Assembly (NCBI GenBank): GCA_035582835.1
Contig: JAYKAV010002974.1
Coordinates: forward strand, 537,000-600,999
Direction: 5' to 3'
Length of the DNA: 64,000 nucleotides
Origin: Phoebastria nigripes
Lineage: Eukaryota > Chordata > Aves > Procellariiformes > Diomedeidae
Part shown: one piece after another, positions 35,901 to 49,519 of the stretch
Layout: each line of letters starts with the position of its first letter
Numbering within the stretch: position 1 is the first letter of the stretch
Program-made: the position numbers and the translations under genes
The notes under the pieces: model-generated
Told to the model about the DNA's origin: nothing
Seen by the model: the letters and a program-made list of their open reading frames with translations, nothing else
Databases searched by the model: none

Positions 35901-37753
35901 ACCTCTAGTTTTCTTCTCTTTCTGACTACAGTGAGTGGCCTGTCAAGTGCTTTATCTGCTAAGTACATATAAGTACCATCTTCAGTTACGTGAAACGATG
36001 TACTGTCTTTATTTCTCATAAGCATGGAACTACACTGATGAGATATGATTTACAAAGANGAATTAATCTTTTAAGCCAGCAGCCCAGGGGACATCAACAT
36101 TTTTCACCTTAAGATCATCATTTACAAGAACTTCTTTCCAAGCTGAGGTGCTTGGGGGGTGGGGGGGTGGGGTGGGGTAATCTATTAAAAATCTGTTAAA
36201 ATCTATTAGCATTTTATTCCTCATGAAAATGAGACTTTTTATTGACTTAAACATCAATATTTAAGTTGATAGTTGCAATTAGGCAATACTTTCATTTACC
36301 CAAACAGAACTAGTTATATTTTGTTCAAAAACAGTTTTAAACACAACATCATGAGAAATAAAGTAGAAGTGTAAGTGGTGATGGGTAGAAAATTGGATCA
36401 GGCTGAATCCTGTGAAACAAATAGGCAGTTTCAGTATTTTCTGCCATAAAAAGAAGATAGAACCAAAAAGCAAAACTAGCAAAAGAAAACCACTCTGTGT
36501 TTAACAGAATAGCAGCTTTGCTTTATTTTATTTATAGAATATGAATACAACAATGTTCTATATATAATATTTTTCAGTCAGTAGGGAAAAAACATTTCTG
36601 AAAAACCAATATGTATATTTTTTTCACCTTAAGAGGGGACAAAATGAATTCAAAGGCATTTCCCGAGTCAAGCCAAAAGTAGCTTGAGAAAACAAACCAA
36701 TGTTTTTTGTCCTAAAGGTAAGTGCAGAAAAATAAACTTGCATAAAAGTCCTAGTAAAGCTAATGTGAAGCAGAGCTTCTACTGGCAACTTCCTTGAGAC
36801 ATAACAAGATCAGTTCGTATTATTGTGATGAGTATCAAGTCCAAGTAGTTGCTGTTGCTGAACACATTTTAGTAGCTAACACATCCAAAGAAGCAAAAAA
36901 TTTCCCTCCTCTGCTTGGCAGAGCTCCTAAACTTAGGAGGAGTAGGAATTCAATTCAACAATGTAAGGACAGCAAGTCCAAAGTTCCAACTATCCCAATA
37001 TCCAGTCTCAGAGGCAATCAACAGTGGATCTTTAAAGAAAAATACATTTAAAAACCTGACAATCACATACTGATTCCTTTGCCATGTAGTTGACCAATTT
37101 CCAGTGACTCTTAGGATAAGAAGCATCTTAAGTCTTTAAGATGCACTTGAAATGGCATCCATAAAAGGAAATTATGCTCATGCAGTCAACAGGCATGAAA
37201 GGAAGAACACTTAAAAGAATCAAACTGGCAAACATGAACATCCTGATTACCTTGAAAAGATCACGTCTGTATCAAATGTTGATGTAGTTACTACAGGGAC
37301 CAAACTGCGTTCAGTGGCTTGTAAGTATAGTAATACCTAACATACTATATTATGAATTTAGACGTATGAACACTGGAATTCCTTCCTTTCTAACAAAATA
37401 TGATTAATACAGTCTGTAAAGCATAATTATTCCTTGAAATGTCAAAATTCACATCTATAAAATCATCTGATTATAACTTTATAAACAAACTACACATAGT
37501 ATCTGAAAATTTATAAAAAGTAATGATATTGAGTTCACATTTGTCACAATAGTTTCCTCTGATGGAGGAACAGCACTGAGGCACTAATGCAGCTATACAT
37601 TCATTTGAAGGTGTCTTTGAATTATTATTACTCACAGTAAGTGTTGACATATACTTGCTGAGAAGCTGGTCTACCACATTTTGCGAAATCAGAGGATTCA
37701 GAGAATTTACATCCACTTCAGGAGACAGTTCTGAATTTCCCATCATCTCTGTA

Positions 37754-37784
<31 letters not shown>

Positions 37785-40700
37785 GACATTGCAGATTAGT
37801 AAAGAAAAATGAGATGAAAAAGTTAAAAACTATGCAGCTTTTTTGTATGATCACCGTAAGGGGCAATTTTCCAAAATCTATACATTTCAAAAAGTTCGTA
37901 ATAGTAACTGCAACGATAAATGTATTTACAAAGAATGTAAATAAAACTATATAAAAGAAAGAAGAGGATGTAAAAGCTATAGCCCAGCTTATATTAAAAA
38001 AAAAGTTACAGACATTTTAAATATTCAGCCCTTTCATGTGTTTCTAACTTTTATGTATGAGAATTAGTGATTGCTTAAGACTGAATAAAAGCCAACCGGT
38101 TCAACCTGTGGGCTCTTAATAGGGGACATTTTTATGTCTTTTAAATTTCAGAGGTGATGACAGACAACCTACTAATTCTGAATTTCAGAATGGGAAAGAT
38201 CAGTGAAAAGTATGAAATACTCTGCTCAGAGTTTCTCAAAAGAGCTTCTGGTGTGCTACTTGTATCACATCTATATCAAAGTTAAAATATATTAAAAGAA
38301 AATCTACCAATGTTTCCTGTATTGGTAGAGAATACACCTAATGTAAGAGGAGGAGGCATCTTGCATGCCAAATCAAAAGTGCACTACTTCATCGGTACTG
38401 TATTGTTAACAGCACCATTAGCTATACTTGCTTGCAAAGGAAAACTCTTGATTTTATAGGATTAGAAAGAAACTAGAGCAACCCTCAAAAATATTTTGAC
38501 AAGGATTGTATAAAATTAATACTTTACAGTGATATTTTGCATCTATAATTTATAAGATATTANATAATGAGTTGCTTGTGTAACTAAAATAAAAAAAAAC
38601 AAAGCTATGCCAAAGCACAACATAGCAAGAACTCTAATACTTCATGCTCAAACAAATCAATAACTCAAAACCACACTCTTCAGAGCGTGCATTATTAACA
38701 GTTAATGGAAATACATTCAATCATAATAACTTAAGTTGTTTCACATTCCATTTCTAGTGTGCTTTTCAGAAGGAAGCCACAAATTTTGTATTTGCAGCGG
38801 TAACTATAAAAACATATAGCAAATACTAAAAAAATTTCCTAAACAAGAGTTTAATTTGTGTATTTCTGAAAGTTAAAGTTGTTCTCTGGGTACATGCAGC
38901 GAGTCAGCACAGTGGTGCTTCCACATAATGAAAAAAATCTCAAAGCACCAAAAATACATACTACGGCTGACTACTTAAAAACCAAAATTCTTGTCTTTGA
39001 AACCATAAAAGCTACTGTAACTGAATACTTTACATTTGTAGCATCTTCCTGGTCCTGTAGGAAAAGAGATTGAAGATATTTTAAGTGGCTCAAGCTATTC
39101 AGAAAACTGAATTCCATTCTGTTGCTGTTTACATAAAGAATACACATAATAGCAGGACCTGCTCTAGGCTTACTCAGGGGAAATGTGAGAAGCTGTTTAT
39201 GGCACTGTGCCATATTAGAAAATATTTCTAGCCTCATTATACCATCGTTAGCCCTACTTCACAAGGCCACAGAGACATTAAACCTTTCTCAAAGCTTATC
39301 AACTGAAACCCCAAAACAAAGACCACAGGCTCCTACCTCTAGCCCCCAAACACAAAAATTCTTCCTATACACAAGTTCTCTTCCCTGATTGCCACAACCC
39401 AAGCGTCTGGGGGAAAGGAAGTGATAGACAACCCTCTTAGAAGTGTCAGGAGGCTTCTAACCATAGGGAAGAGTTATTTCCCTTCAACAAAAAGTTTATA
39501 ATCAAGTTGACATTTCAACCAGAATTGTATTATCTGGAAACTAACATTTCAGAAGACTTCTCTTCTGCCTCCTGTGTCAGACTTGCCACCAATCCTGCTC
39601 TATCTTGTAAAAAAAAGGTACTTGATCTAGAGACAGCATCCAGCTAGATATATAGCACCATTCCTTCCAGTGAAGATTGCTGACACTGTCTGTAGCAATG
39701 TTGGCAAACTCTCTTAGCAGTTTTGTCAACACTTGATTAAATGATGATCACAACATCATGATAAAATGATGTTATGAATATGGGCATCAAGATCTTACAA
39801 GACTTATATTTTCCCTAAAACACAGATTAGAGTCCTGATCCCAACCCGGTACAGGTTTAGTAATAGCAGTATGTTTCCAAAGCTCTCATTGACTTAAATA
39901 TGAAAGAGAAATACATCTAGCACAGTAAAACTGCATCCCACTCAAATATTAAAGGCTATTATTCCACATGGAGCATCACTTTATTTCTCAGCTACGAGTT
40001 GAATACAGTTCTAAAAACAGCTTCCAAGACATGCTCTGGTAAAAAACACCACGATTATTTTAAAACTCCTATCTTGCAAATATTGTAAACAGAAGTTATG
40101 CATGGCTTTCTTATCAATTCATTACATGGAAAAAAAAAAAACCTCAATGCTTCTCTTAATTGGGCAATATTTTCTCAGCTGGTTTTGAAGTGCAGCTGTA
40201 ATATGCGAATACAAATACAAATTTATATGTTCCCTCTAATATTCAATTACATTTAATAGAAGTAGAGAAAGATCAGAAAGGACAAAACTATCTTCCACCA
40301 TACAATGTTCTATAGAAGTGAACAAGGAATGTAACAGCAGTTTAGAACCTATTTTTCATACAGGGAAAAGAGGGTGAAATAACACAGTTCTTATGATGTC
40401 ATATAGGCCATCCTCCTTCACAGTTTATTATAAACATATCCCTACAGAGAATTGTTTATTGTATTGTTAAGAGATGTCCAGCGACTGAGATTTGGTAAGC
40501 TCTGCAAGTATCCCACTTGAGCACTTTTCCCACTCACAAGCCTGAGCTGATTTCTTCTTCCACTGTCCACTACAAACATAAACAACAGCTAATTATCATC
40601 CTCTTTATAACAGTTTATTATAATTTATAAGAATACAATTACTGTGCTGCCCTCTCAGGCTTTTTTTTTTTTTTTTTTTAAGAGACAAGAGAAACTCAAA

Positions 40701-43273
40701 GCCTTGATTTTTTTTTCCTGAGATATTTCCTCTAATTTCCATCACACTTGTTACATGGATATACAGTGGAGAAGTGCATTCTCAGATATCTTCCACTGTA
40801 TCTACTCCTCTCACCATTTCACTTCCTTTACAAGATTCTGCCATCAGGTGCTACGAGCCACATAACTTGCTTTAGCAGGAATGATCCCTTTTTGATTTGT
40901 TTGCTTTGTAAATAGATGCAACGCTGGCTTTGCTCCCTCTCTTTGCCCTTCCTATGGTGGAACACACGGATTGGGAGAGCTTTAGCTCTGAATTATCTAA
41001 TCAATAGCAATCTGCTCTACTTTCTGGGGGAAGGGTAGAAGGGCAATTTTAAGACCAAGAATTGCCTTACTGGAACATCAACCCCAGGACAGAAATGAAG
41101 AACCTGGGAGCAGGATTTCTGCTGAGGCCATGCCCCTATAGGTAGAGGGATTCACTTATTTCTGATTTTCATTCACTGCAGAGTTATTCCTCTGGCCTTC
41201 TATTAACGAAGAAGAAAAGGCCAAGAAACTCAGCTCCTTATTAGTAGCTGCATCTCTCATATATCCTGCACAGGTATGTAAGTATGCATTAGTGGGTGCT
41301 CCTGATTGTTCCTTGCAGGGAAGAAAAGCAGGAGAACTTTGCAGTGTAGAGCAAAGCACAGAGTTCTGAACACAAAATGAATTAAAGCTGGTTATAAAAA
41401 TTCTACAGAACAGTATTATCTCCTACCTATTTGCTTTATGGTATTATACTCTAAACCTATCAAGCGTCCAATTTGTTGAATTAGTGAGACGGAACAAGTG
41501 AAGATGGCAAAAGTGTACACACCACAGACTCGGGGTCAGCGCCAGCTATTGAGAACAGGATTACAGTTATGAGCCACAGAAAGGCTAGCATTACTTTTTC
41601 CCAAACAAATCAGTTGCTCTAGTAACTACATGCCAGCAAAAACTAAACAGTTGCCATTTGAGCTGTTTCTACCTGGAGGAAGGGGGGTGTGGGGGGCAGG
41701 GAACCCACAACATAATGCTTAAGTTATCCCAACAAACCACATAACTCAACAGAAAAGAGTTTAAAAGTATCACAGGAGACAACCTGTAAGCAGAAATTCT
41801 TCTAAATAAACAAATCACCACACAGTTCTGAGAGAAAACCTGAAGGAAGTTACTACATTCTTTCCATTTAACAGTAATGAAGCAACACTGAAAGACTCCC
41901 AACCCCTGTAAAAAAGAACAATAGAAAGTTAATAACCATACAAATCTTCTGGGGCTCTGGCCAACAGCAAACACGAGCTCTCAGTCTCTTCTGCTCTCCT
42001 CAATACTTCACCAAACTGGCACACAAGTACAAGGTGACTGGAGCTTCAAGCAGGTCTTTAACTGCATTAAAACTTTAAGCTTACAAAGCAACTCAAAATC
42101 ACATATTAGAAAATGCAAACAAGTTTTAAGGAGCAATTTCCAGAAAGCAAAATGCATAACAAATATCAAACCAGCAAGTTCTTTACTATTTTCCCTCTTT
42201 TGTTTTATCNTCTTATATGTTAATAGACATGCAAATATTAGCACATAAACTGTGTTTTACATGCTTACTCTCAACTATTGCTAACAGAAAAGGTAAGGGG
42301 ACCTTACCTTTTGTATGTATTTAAAACCCAGCTTAGAAGGCTAACAATCTCATTTGCTTCCAGATCCTCTGCAGCAAGCTCTTGCATGCGGGTGGACAAA
42401 GCTTGATGGTACATGTTTAGCAATTTGTTGAAAATGTCATAATGTGGAGGGAAACATTGATCCAGCAGGGTTTTAGCCACGAGCAGGTCATCACGGACGT
42501 ATTTACGTATGATTTCTAGATGGCGCACAAGCCACATTTTGTCAGATTCTCTAGTATCTGCTTGAGTGCCTTCAATTCGTGTGCTCACAGTTCTTTCCAA
42601 AATGTTGAACATTTTTTCTTTCCACTTCTTTGGTCTGCCAGGAGGTATGAACCCAGTTTGTTTTTTCCGGTCTAACATGCGCCTGTCAATTTTCTCCTCC
42701 CTCTCAATTATCCTAACAACAGAAACAAGCAAGGTTGGATCTCGACGGACTGTAACAAGAGATCTTTGAACCACCATCCAAAGCTGCTTTGCCAACTCCT
42801 CAGAAAGTTTCTGCATATCCCCAAAGTATGTATGGATGAGGTTCATGTCATGTGTGTTTTTGCTGTCCATGCGATACTGCTCATACATCAGGTTATCACG
42901 AGAACACTCTAAATCCATCAGTTTTCGATGAGCTTGCAGAAGTTCCCCTCGCTCAATCAGATCTTGGGTCTCCCTAACTATCTCTGGAACTGAAAGAAAG
43001 GCAAAGAAGAAGAAAAAACAAAAAGAGTAAACAACACAATCAAAATACAAAGAATAAACACAAGACAATAAAAGCACTAGGAAACAAGTGGGAGAACAGC
43101 TGTAGTAATTATTTTGAAAGAATTTAAGGGAAATTATTTTGAAGTATTCAAAAATTGTTAGTAAATTCTATGTATCTTTATACATTATTAACTATAATGC
43201 TCCAATTTGGTCAGTGGCTAAACAAAGATCATAGTACCAATAGAACATAATTTCCTTTCTCTCCCTCTCCCCC

Positions 43274-43308
<35 letters not shown>

Positions 43309-46300
43309 ATGAAAGTCTACTATGAAAAAAATTGCAGTACTAGCTTTCTTATATCTTACACAAAAGGCTTTTAACTTGCCTGACTAAAAGTCACTTACCC
43401 TGTTGAACCTGAGGCTGCATATACCCAACAAATACTGAATTTTACCTCCTTCTTGAAGGAACAGTTTTTGCCTGCCTAAGGCACAAAGGAAGAATAGGGA
43501 TAATTACCTATGCTGCTAAACTATTTAGAAGATTTTTTTTTTCTTTATTATTTTTCAGTATTTGAGGAATACTATAGAAGAGGATTAGGATCCTGCGGGG
43601 GAAAGAACTGAAAAATCTCAGCAGAAAAACTGTCACTGCAAAAAAGGCAGCTAGTGATAAAATTGGCAGCCCCAAAAAGGTTTGAAAAGACAGTTATACA
43701 CTATCATTAACCATGATGAAAACCACTTGGTTTATAAAACATTTGTTTTGCTCAGAGTGAAGTTATCATACTGTTTAACAATGCCGGGGGGAGATGCTTC
43801 ACACTAAAAACCTCTCATAATGCTAGAAAAGAAAAGGCTTATTGTCTCAATTGCATTCATCAGTGTAAAAGAAAACACCACCCCCAAAATAACTCAGCAT
43901 TGGAACATACAGAATTTTGTTGTCGTTTTTTATTGCTAGACAGTGCATGTAAATACTACTCTTTTTCTTTAAGTCGCACACCGTATCCCAGTTTGGTACT
44001 GTAGCAGTTAGATACACTGTCACAGAGATTAAACAAATCAACCTGGCATGACTGGGAAACAATTTTTCTTTATAGGTATATTTTGTGAATTACCATCAGG
44101 AGAGAAGAGGAGAGAAAAGACTATTTAAATAAATTCAAAGGGGTATGATAGGTTTAGCCCCCATTATAGGGGTAAAATTCTTAAAATTACTTATAAGCAG
44201 AAAAGCCCTGGCAAGGAATTCACCCTGATTCAAGATGGAATGGAATGTGCACCAAAAAGGCTGCATGAAAGGACAGAGGTAATCCCATTTTCTTTATCTT
44301 TACAGTATCCATTATATCACGTTAATCTTATTTAATTTTGCAAACCTTCACAGTTGTGCAGTGGTGCAAGGAAGAATTGTCTCCCATGTATAATTTCTTT
44401 ATGCATGAGTTGGTTTCTGTGACTGTGCTGCCTGATTCTGAAGCAAGGACTGTGCACAGAACTTCAGGTAGTTTATACTTATGCTTATAACGTTAATGGA
44501 AATCCTTGAGGCTCCTAACTGTTGTGTGAGAAAGCTTGCCAGAGAATCTTTGACTGGAGATCTTGGTGATTCATATTTTGCCTTCGTTTGCAAAAAAATT
44601 TCACTTCCTAAAATCATTTGGAACTATTTTTACCCAACTGGCTTGCTGTAGGTGCCCAATTCACTGGCAACATTCCAGATCTTTCCGAATTTTCTTTCTG
44701 TACATGCCACTTGCATATTTCAGTCTTTTATAGTAAACATGTTATCCCTGCTGCTGATTGCTAGCAAGAAGCTTCTTTGTGACTTGTGTTTGATGATGAG
44801 ATAGGCCAGACTAGAAGTTCTTACAGCACCATTTAGACTCGATATATATTAAATGGTTACCAGCTACTTCCCTGAACGTGATGTGTAGGTGATTCCTCCT
44901 TAATTCTTCATTCCCAGTGAGGTTTAAAGTTCTTGACATTACTTGACAACCTTACAGCTGTTAGTACCATTTTAAAGCACTTTCAGTATGTGATGGATTA
45001 TATAAAGAACATTAGATTACCTGAAAAGATGTTCTTGAGATTTTCTACAGCAGCTGCCAGTTGGCTATGCTGCACTACAGCATCCTTAACATCCTTGAGG
45101 TTTTCTATGGTGTTGATGCTCTGTCTCCAGTCCTTATTGACATCTATCAAAGACTGCTGAATGTCCTTTACATCATTCAGTGCATTGTGCAGTTGACTTA
45201 AACCTGTTCGTACTCCATCTAACTGTGACTGGATTGCTGCCTTAAATACAAACAAAAAGACAAAGAAAGAACTCGTATTAATCATTATAAGCTCCGTATT
45301 TTCAACATTTCTCAAGAATTAATTTTCATTTCAGTATCTAACATTTTCAGAGGGGAAAAAAACTGAAAAGGTAGTATTATAGCTTACTAGAAATGTGTAA
45401 CTTACTCTGTGTGCGCACATATTCTTTTTTTGAAGTCCTGAAGTTGTATCTAGTTTTAAAGGACCTAGATACAACTGGTTTGCCCACAAAGCTAACATAG
45501 GAGCTTAGGCAGATAGATCACCATCTTTATAAATCTATATTAAACCAGGATCATGGGAAGGCAGAATGAGATTTCTTTGCGTTTCCTTCATAAATTCATT
45601 TCAAAGGGGGATATCAGAAGAAAGCTGATCCAGATGTTTCAACAGAATGCTTGGTATGTACAGATTCACAAAGCATTTTACTAAAGCAATTACAAATTTT
45701 GACTGGCAACTGAAAATGTTCTAAAAAAAAAAAAAAAAAAAAAATTCTGCAATGTTCTAAAAAACAAAACAAAACAAAAAAACCCTCTGGCTTGTCATGC
45801 CTGAAAGCAAAAAAAATCAAAAGGAATTCAGTCAAAACAAAAAACAACAAAAACCCAAACTGAATAAAATTTCGATACTGTGAAATATCAACAACCAGAC
45901 CAAAAATCCAGCTACTAGATTATTTTGGCATAAAGAGAGGTTATTGATATAGATATCTCTTGCGACAGGTGACACTTGAAATAATGACTCTTCAAATAAG
46001 CTATTAGTCCTGAATATCATTTGACAGTCCAGACACCTTACAGAAAATGCATTATAGTGCATATCTGAGCAAAAGAAATCGGATCACATCCACAGCATGT
46101 TTTTTATATACGTATTTTTAAAAAGATGTGACTAAGATGAAATCAGGTGAGTGGAAAATGAAACTGGAAATAACAGACTTCAAAAGACAAGCCAAAGGCA
46201 AGACATCAATGAAAACTCAGTTGCATATCTCAAGGACTTGAAATAACCAGTAAAGAAATGAGGCACTAATGGTTTTGCTAAGCTCAAAACACATTTTTTT

Positions 46301-49300
46301 GCCATACTTTTAAGGCCAAAAAGCTTGGGCAGTCATGGAACTTTTTGTCTGATACTAGAAGCCAAGGAGGAAATCCTGGTAACTATGAACAACATTTATT
46401 GTGTTTTAAATGTACTGGGAAAGTACCAGAAAAATGCAGTGATTCTTAAACTAACGCTATTTATGTACTTTCAAATTATGACATGCTGATTTTATTGATA
46501 AAAATGTATTTTCCTGTCAGACTCAGTACAATTAAGCAGTGGTAAGGCATTTTTATACAATATCTATCTACAGAACTGCTGCATTAACACGTTTTTCCCC
46601 TACAGGAACCGAGGTAATTAGGATACTCAAACATTCAATATGATACTCAAACATAATCTTCTGAAGATGACCATAAAGTATTTTAAAAATCACATGACCA
46701 TTAAATGTTCAATACTTCTGATTTGATATTTCAATTCTGAGGCAGATCTTCCAAGTATTACATATTCAAATTTTTGCCTATTTAACTTTTGCAGAAACTT
46801 GATTATGTTAAACAGAAACAACCACTAATCTTGGTCACTGACATAAACAGCCAAGGAAAATTCTAAAAACAGACATCCACCCATGTTCAGTGTGTCTTCT
46901 AATAGTCAGTTGGGGCCAGGGGAGGGGGTGGAGGGGCAGGGAGCGAGGCATGTCCTAGCATTGTGGACTTCGCTTCCTAGAATGCATACTCATCTTAGAT
47001 TGGACTGACCATCAATGTATTAAAAAAATGAAAACAAAACCAAACCATCCTAGGAACAGGGCTCAAAACTTCATTTTTATCTCTTTTCAAGTGACAGCCC
47101 TCAACATGAAGCCATGGAACCAGGATCCTGGCTGCCTGGTCTCCCTAGAGCCCTATGGTTCGAATTAATGATTGCACAGCAGCTAAGAATCAAAAGGTAG
47201 AGGATTCAAGCATGTTTATACTCAGGGAAACCCATGACCTAGGAACTCTCCTAGGATATGTATACAGTATTTCTTCAGGGTGACAGAAAACCAAAACCTA
47301 AGTTCTCCCATTGACTGAATAAGTGCACAAACAAAGATGGCTGTTAATGCCCATTCTGGAATAGAGTCCAAGCAGCTCTTTGCCTACATTTTGGACTGCA
47401 GAACCCAGAAGTACCAGCCTACAGTGCTAGCTGGTGCTTATCCACCCATTGTTTCAGAGTTCTGCTACCGATCCTTAAAAATACTGCTTCAAAAATCGCC
47501 ATCAGTCTCACACATGAAGCGGATGAGTTTGACACATTTCAAAGCAGTTTTTCCTGTAAGAATTTATTTAATGCAGGAAGAAATGCAGAGAAGGATGTAA
47601 GAAATGGACATAACTAAATATTTGGAAGAGGATATAGAGAGCAGTAGGATAACCAACTGGAGGAGATGCTGGTTTTTTGGGCAGAACACCATTCCAGATC
47701 TCTGCTGCTTCATCCCTGTAAAGTGACACACATTATCCTGGTTTTCTACTCTTCACCCTTGATTGACTTGATTATCTTGATTCATATGAAGAAAATGATG
47801 ACAAAGATGAAAGCATATCCAGTCAGAAAGAAGCACCAACATGTTCACACTAAAAGATTTACCATGTGTTCATTTGCGTAGATGAAGCAGCTGAGGCTTT
47901 TCAACAGTGATCCAACCTGAAAAGTCAGCAACACCTCCTGCTGATGATCCTGATGACCCTGTCTCTCCATCTTCCACACCATACATATACACAGTTTAAA
48001 TACAGAGCAAGAGTATTTCTTACATCCTCTCTGTGCTCCCATCCATTATAGTAATTCTTACGGGAAAAACTGCTTTGCTATCCATTGCATCACTAACCAT
48101 CACCTGATTCAGGAATGCATCCTGAATGGATTAAGGGGTATTGTACTTCTTTTTGGAACAGGTATTTCTGACCATCTATAGATGACTGAAGTTAAGGTAA
48201 CTTAAGGAAAATGACAAGAAAACTAGCTATAAAGTGGATTTAGACATTTACAAAACTTACAAAGTTATGTTTAGTCATCACGGTCTATAGAAGCAGCCAC
48301 TAGGCAAATGACTGTGCTCATATATTATAAATAGATCACAGTAACTAAACAGCTGATCCACTATTAATAGACTCCACTATATGCTTCCTGCCTTAAATTT
48401 GAAAAACCCAGTCCAAGTCATCAGGAAAATTTCTGTTCCTATGCTACAGACAAAAATTAACATGTAATTTGCTAACAGATTTTTTCACTGTGAAAGAAGA
48501 CAGGCTCTCTTCTACTTCATGCAGACTCGCACAAACAAGGAGCCATCAAATAGTTGTAAGATAAACTAACTTATTCTGAAATACAAGATTAGATACAGTG
48601 TATACCAGCCATTTTGATCTGGTAAACCCAAAAATATTTCCCAAAACACTTTTCTAAGGCTCTACTCCAATTACTTAATATAGTGGTCTAAAATGACTGT
48701 TGGCTAGTGAGTACCAGTGAAGGAAGAAAACACAGAACTCAGTAACATATAGACACTAAACATAGGATGACCTTACTCATATTTCAGGCAAAGTCTGTGT
48801 GTGTGCATATGCGTGCATGCACTCACATGTACACATGTGAAGGAGGGGGAAAATCATGGGGTACACTTCCGCAAGNGACAAGAATGTAATAGATTTTAGC
48901 TATCTTCCATAAACCCATGTAAAAGTCAGAGACTAAACTGACTGATCTTTTTCAGGTGCAATCATCAATTTTTTGTTACAAGTTCAGTATTCAATCATTA
49001 AGACAAAGGTGTGTTGGCTGACAGGCTACACAGCATGAGGGTAGCTGTCCGTGGATAAACTGTAGAAGTTACAGGACATGTAACTTCTACAAGGACATGT
49101 AACTTCTTTCAAGTTACACTTGAAATGCTTGAATAAAATTTCAGTAAGATGTACAGCATTTGTTTGCGTTACTTTCAGGATGTAACGTTTCTGTTTTGGA
49201 CACAGAGTAAAAACTAAAGTGCATGGTTTAAAACTATCTGGATGAAAATGTAGAATCAAAAAACAGAAGGGAAAAAAAAAAAGAAGGTACATTCATGCTG

Positions 49301-49478
49301 CACCACAGACACTCAGGTTTATCAAACTTTGTACCTTGAGTCGAGCTTCTACTGAAGCCTTCTTACGAGCTTCCCTCCTGCGATACTGCTCCACTTTATC
49401 CAGCTGATCAGGACGCTGAAGCATTCCCGCTACTCTCTGAACAGCTGTTGCAACTGCTTCCCTATCCGTTTCCTCCAT
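25130..49478 (-). CDS. EXOC3: EXOC3 (Sec6), exocyst complex component 3, complete
   Basis: Twelve coding exons, in transcript order: 49478-49335, 45240-45021, 42989-42308, 37753-37636, 34805-34680, 33118-33018, 32537-32427, 31672-31522, 30141-30019, 27397-27236, 25888-25761 and 25301-25130. They sum to 2238 bases, 745 codons plus stop, the same length as the mammalian protein, and every junction keeps frame. The N-terminus ([16 protein letters not shown]) and the following coiled coil (residues 30-120) match Sec6. The Sec6 fold fills residues about 120-745 and the protein ends [10 protein letters not shown]. Sec6 is part of the octameric exocyst, which tethers secretory vesicles to the plasma membrane before SNARE fusion. 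The start ATG has A at -3 and G at +4. An N at 32531 leaves one codon open. Confidence 0.97.
25893..25932 (-). repeat. EXOC3: Forty-base T tract forming the EXOC3 exon 12 acceptor
   Basis: On the minus strand about forty T bases run directly into GCAG|GGCTCT, the acceptor of coding exon 25888-25761. It is both a homopolymer repeat and the functional pyrimidine tract. A similar 23-base tract (complement 37762-37784) precedes the acceptor of exon 37753-37636. Confidence 0.85.
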
Positions 49479-49519
49479 TGTTGATTAGGACCTCAAAATG
49501 CCTTCATAATTTAACAGTA
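49479..49519 (-). other. EXOC3: EXOC3 exon 2, non-coding part
   Basis: The acceptor TTTCTTTTCAG lies just upstream (complement 49520 onward), so 41 bases of leader precede the ATG in this exon. The leader must therefore be spliced to a further upstream exon. Confidence 0.7.
49493..49507 (-). promoter_or_regulatory. EXOC3: Minimal upstream ORF in the EXOC3 5' leader
   Basis: The non-coding start of exon 2 carries ATG AAG GCA TTT TGA (four codons plus stop), ending 14 bases before the EXOC3 start codon. Such a short, close uORF could lower initiation at the main ATG; this is an inference from position. Confidence 0.6.
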
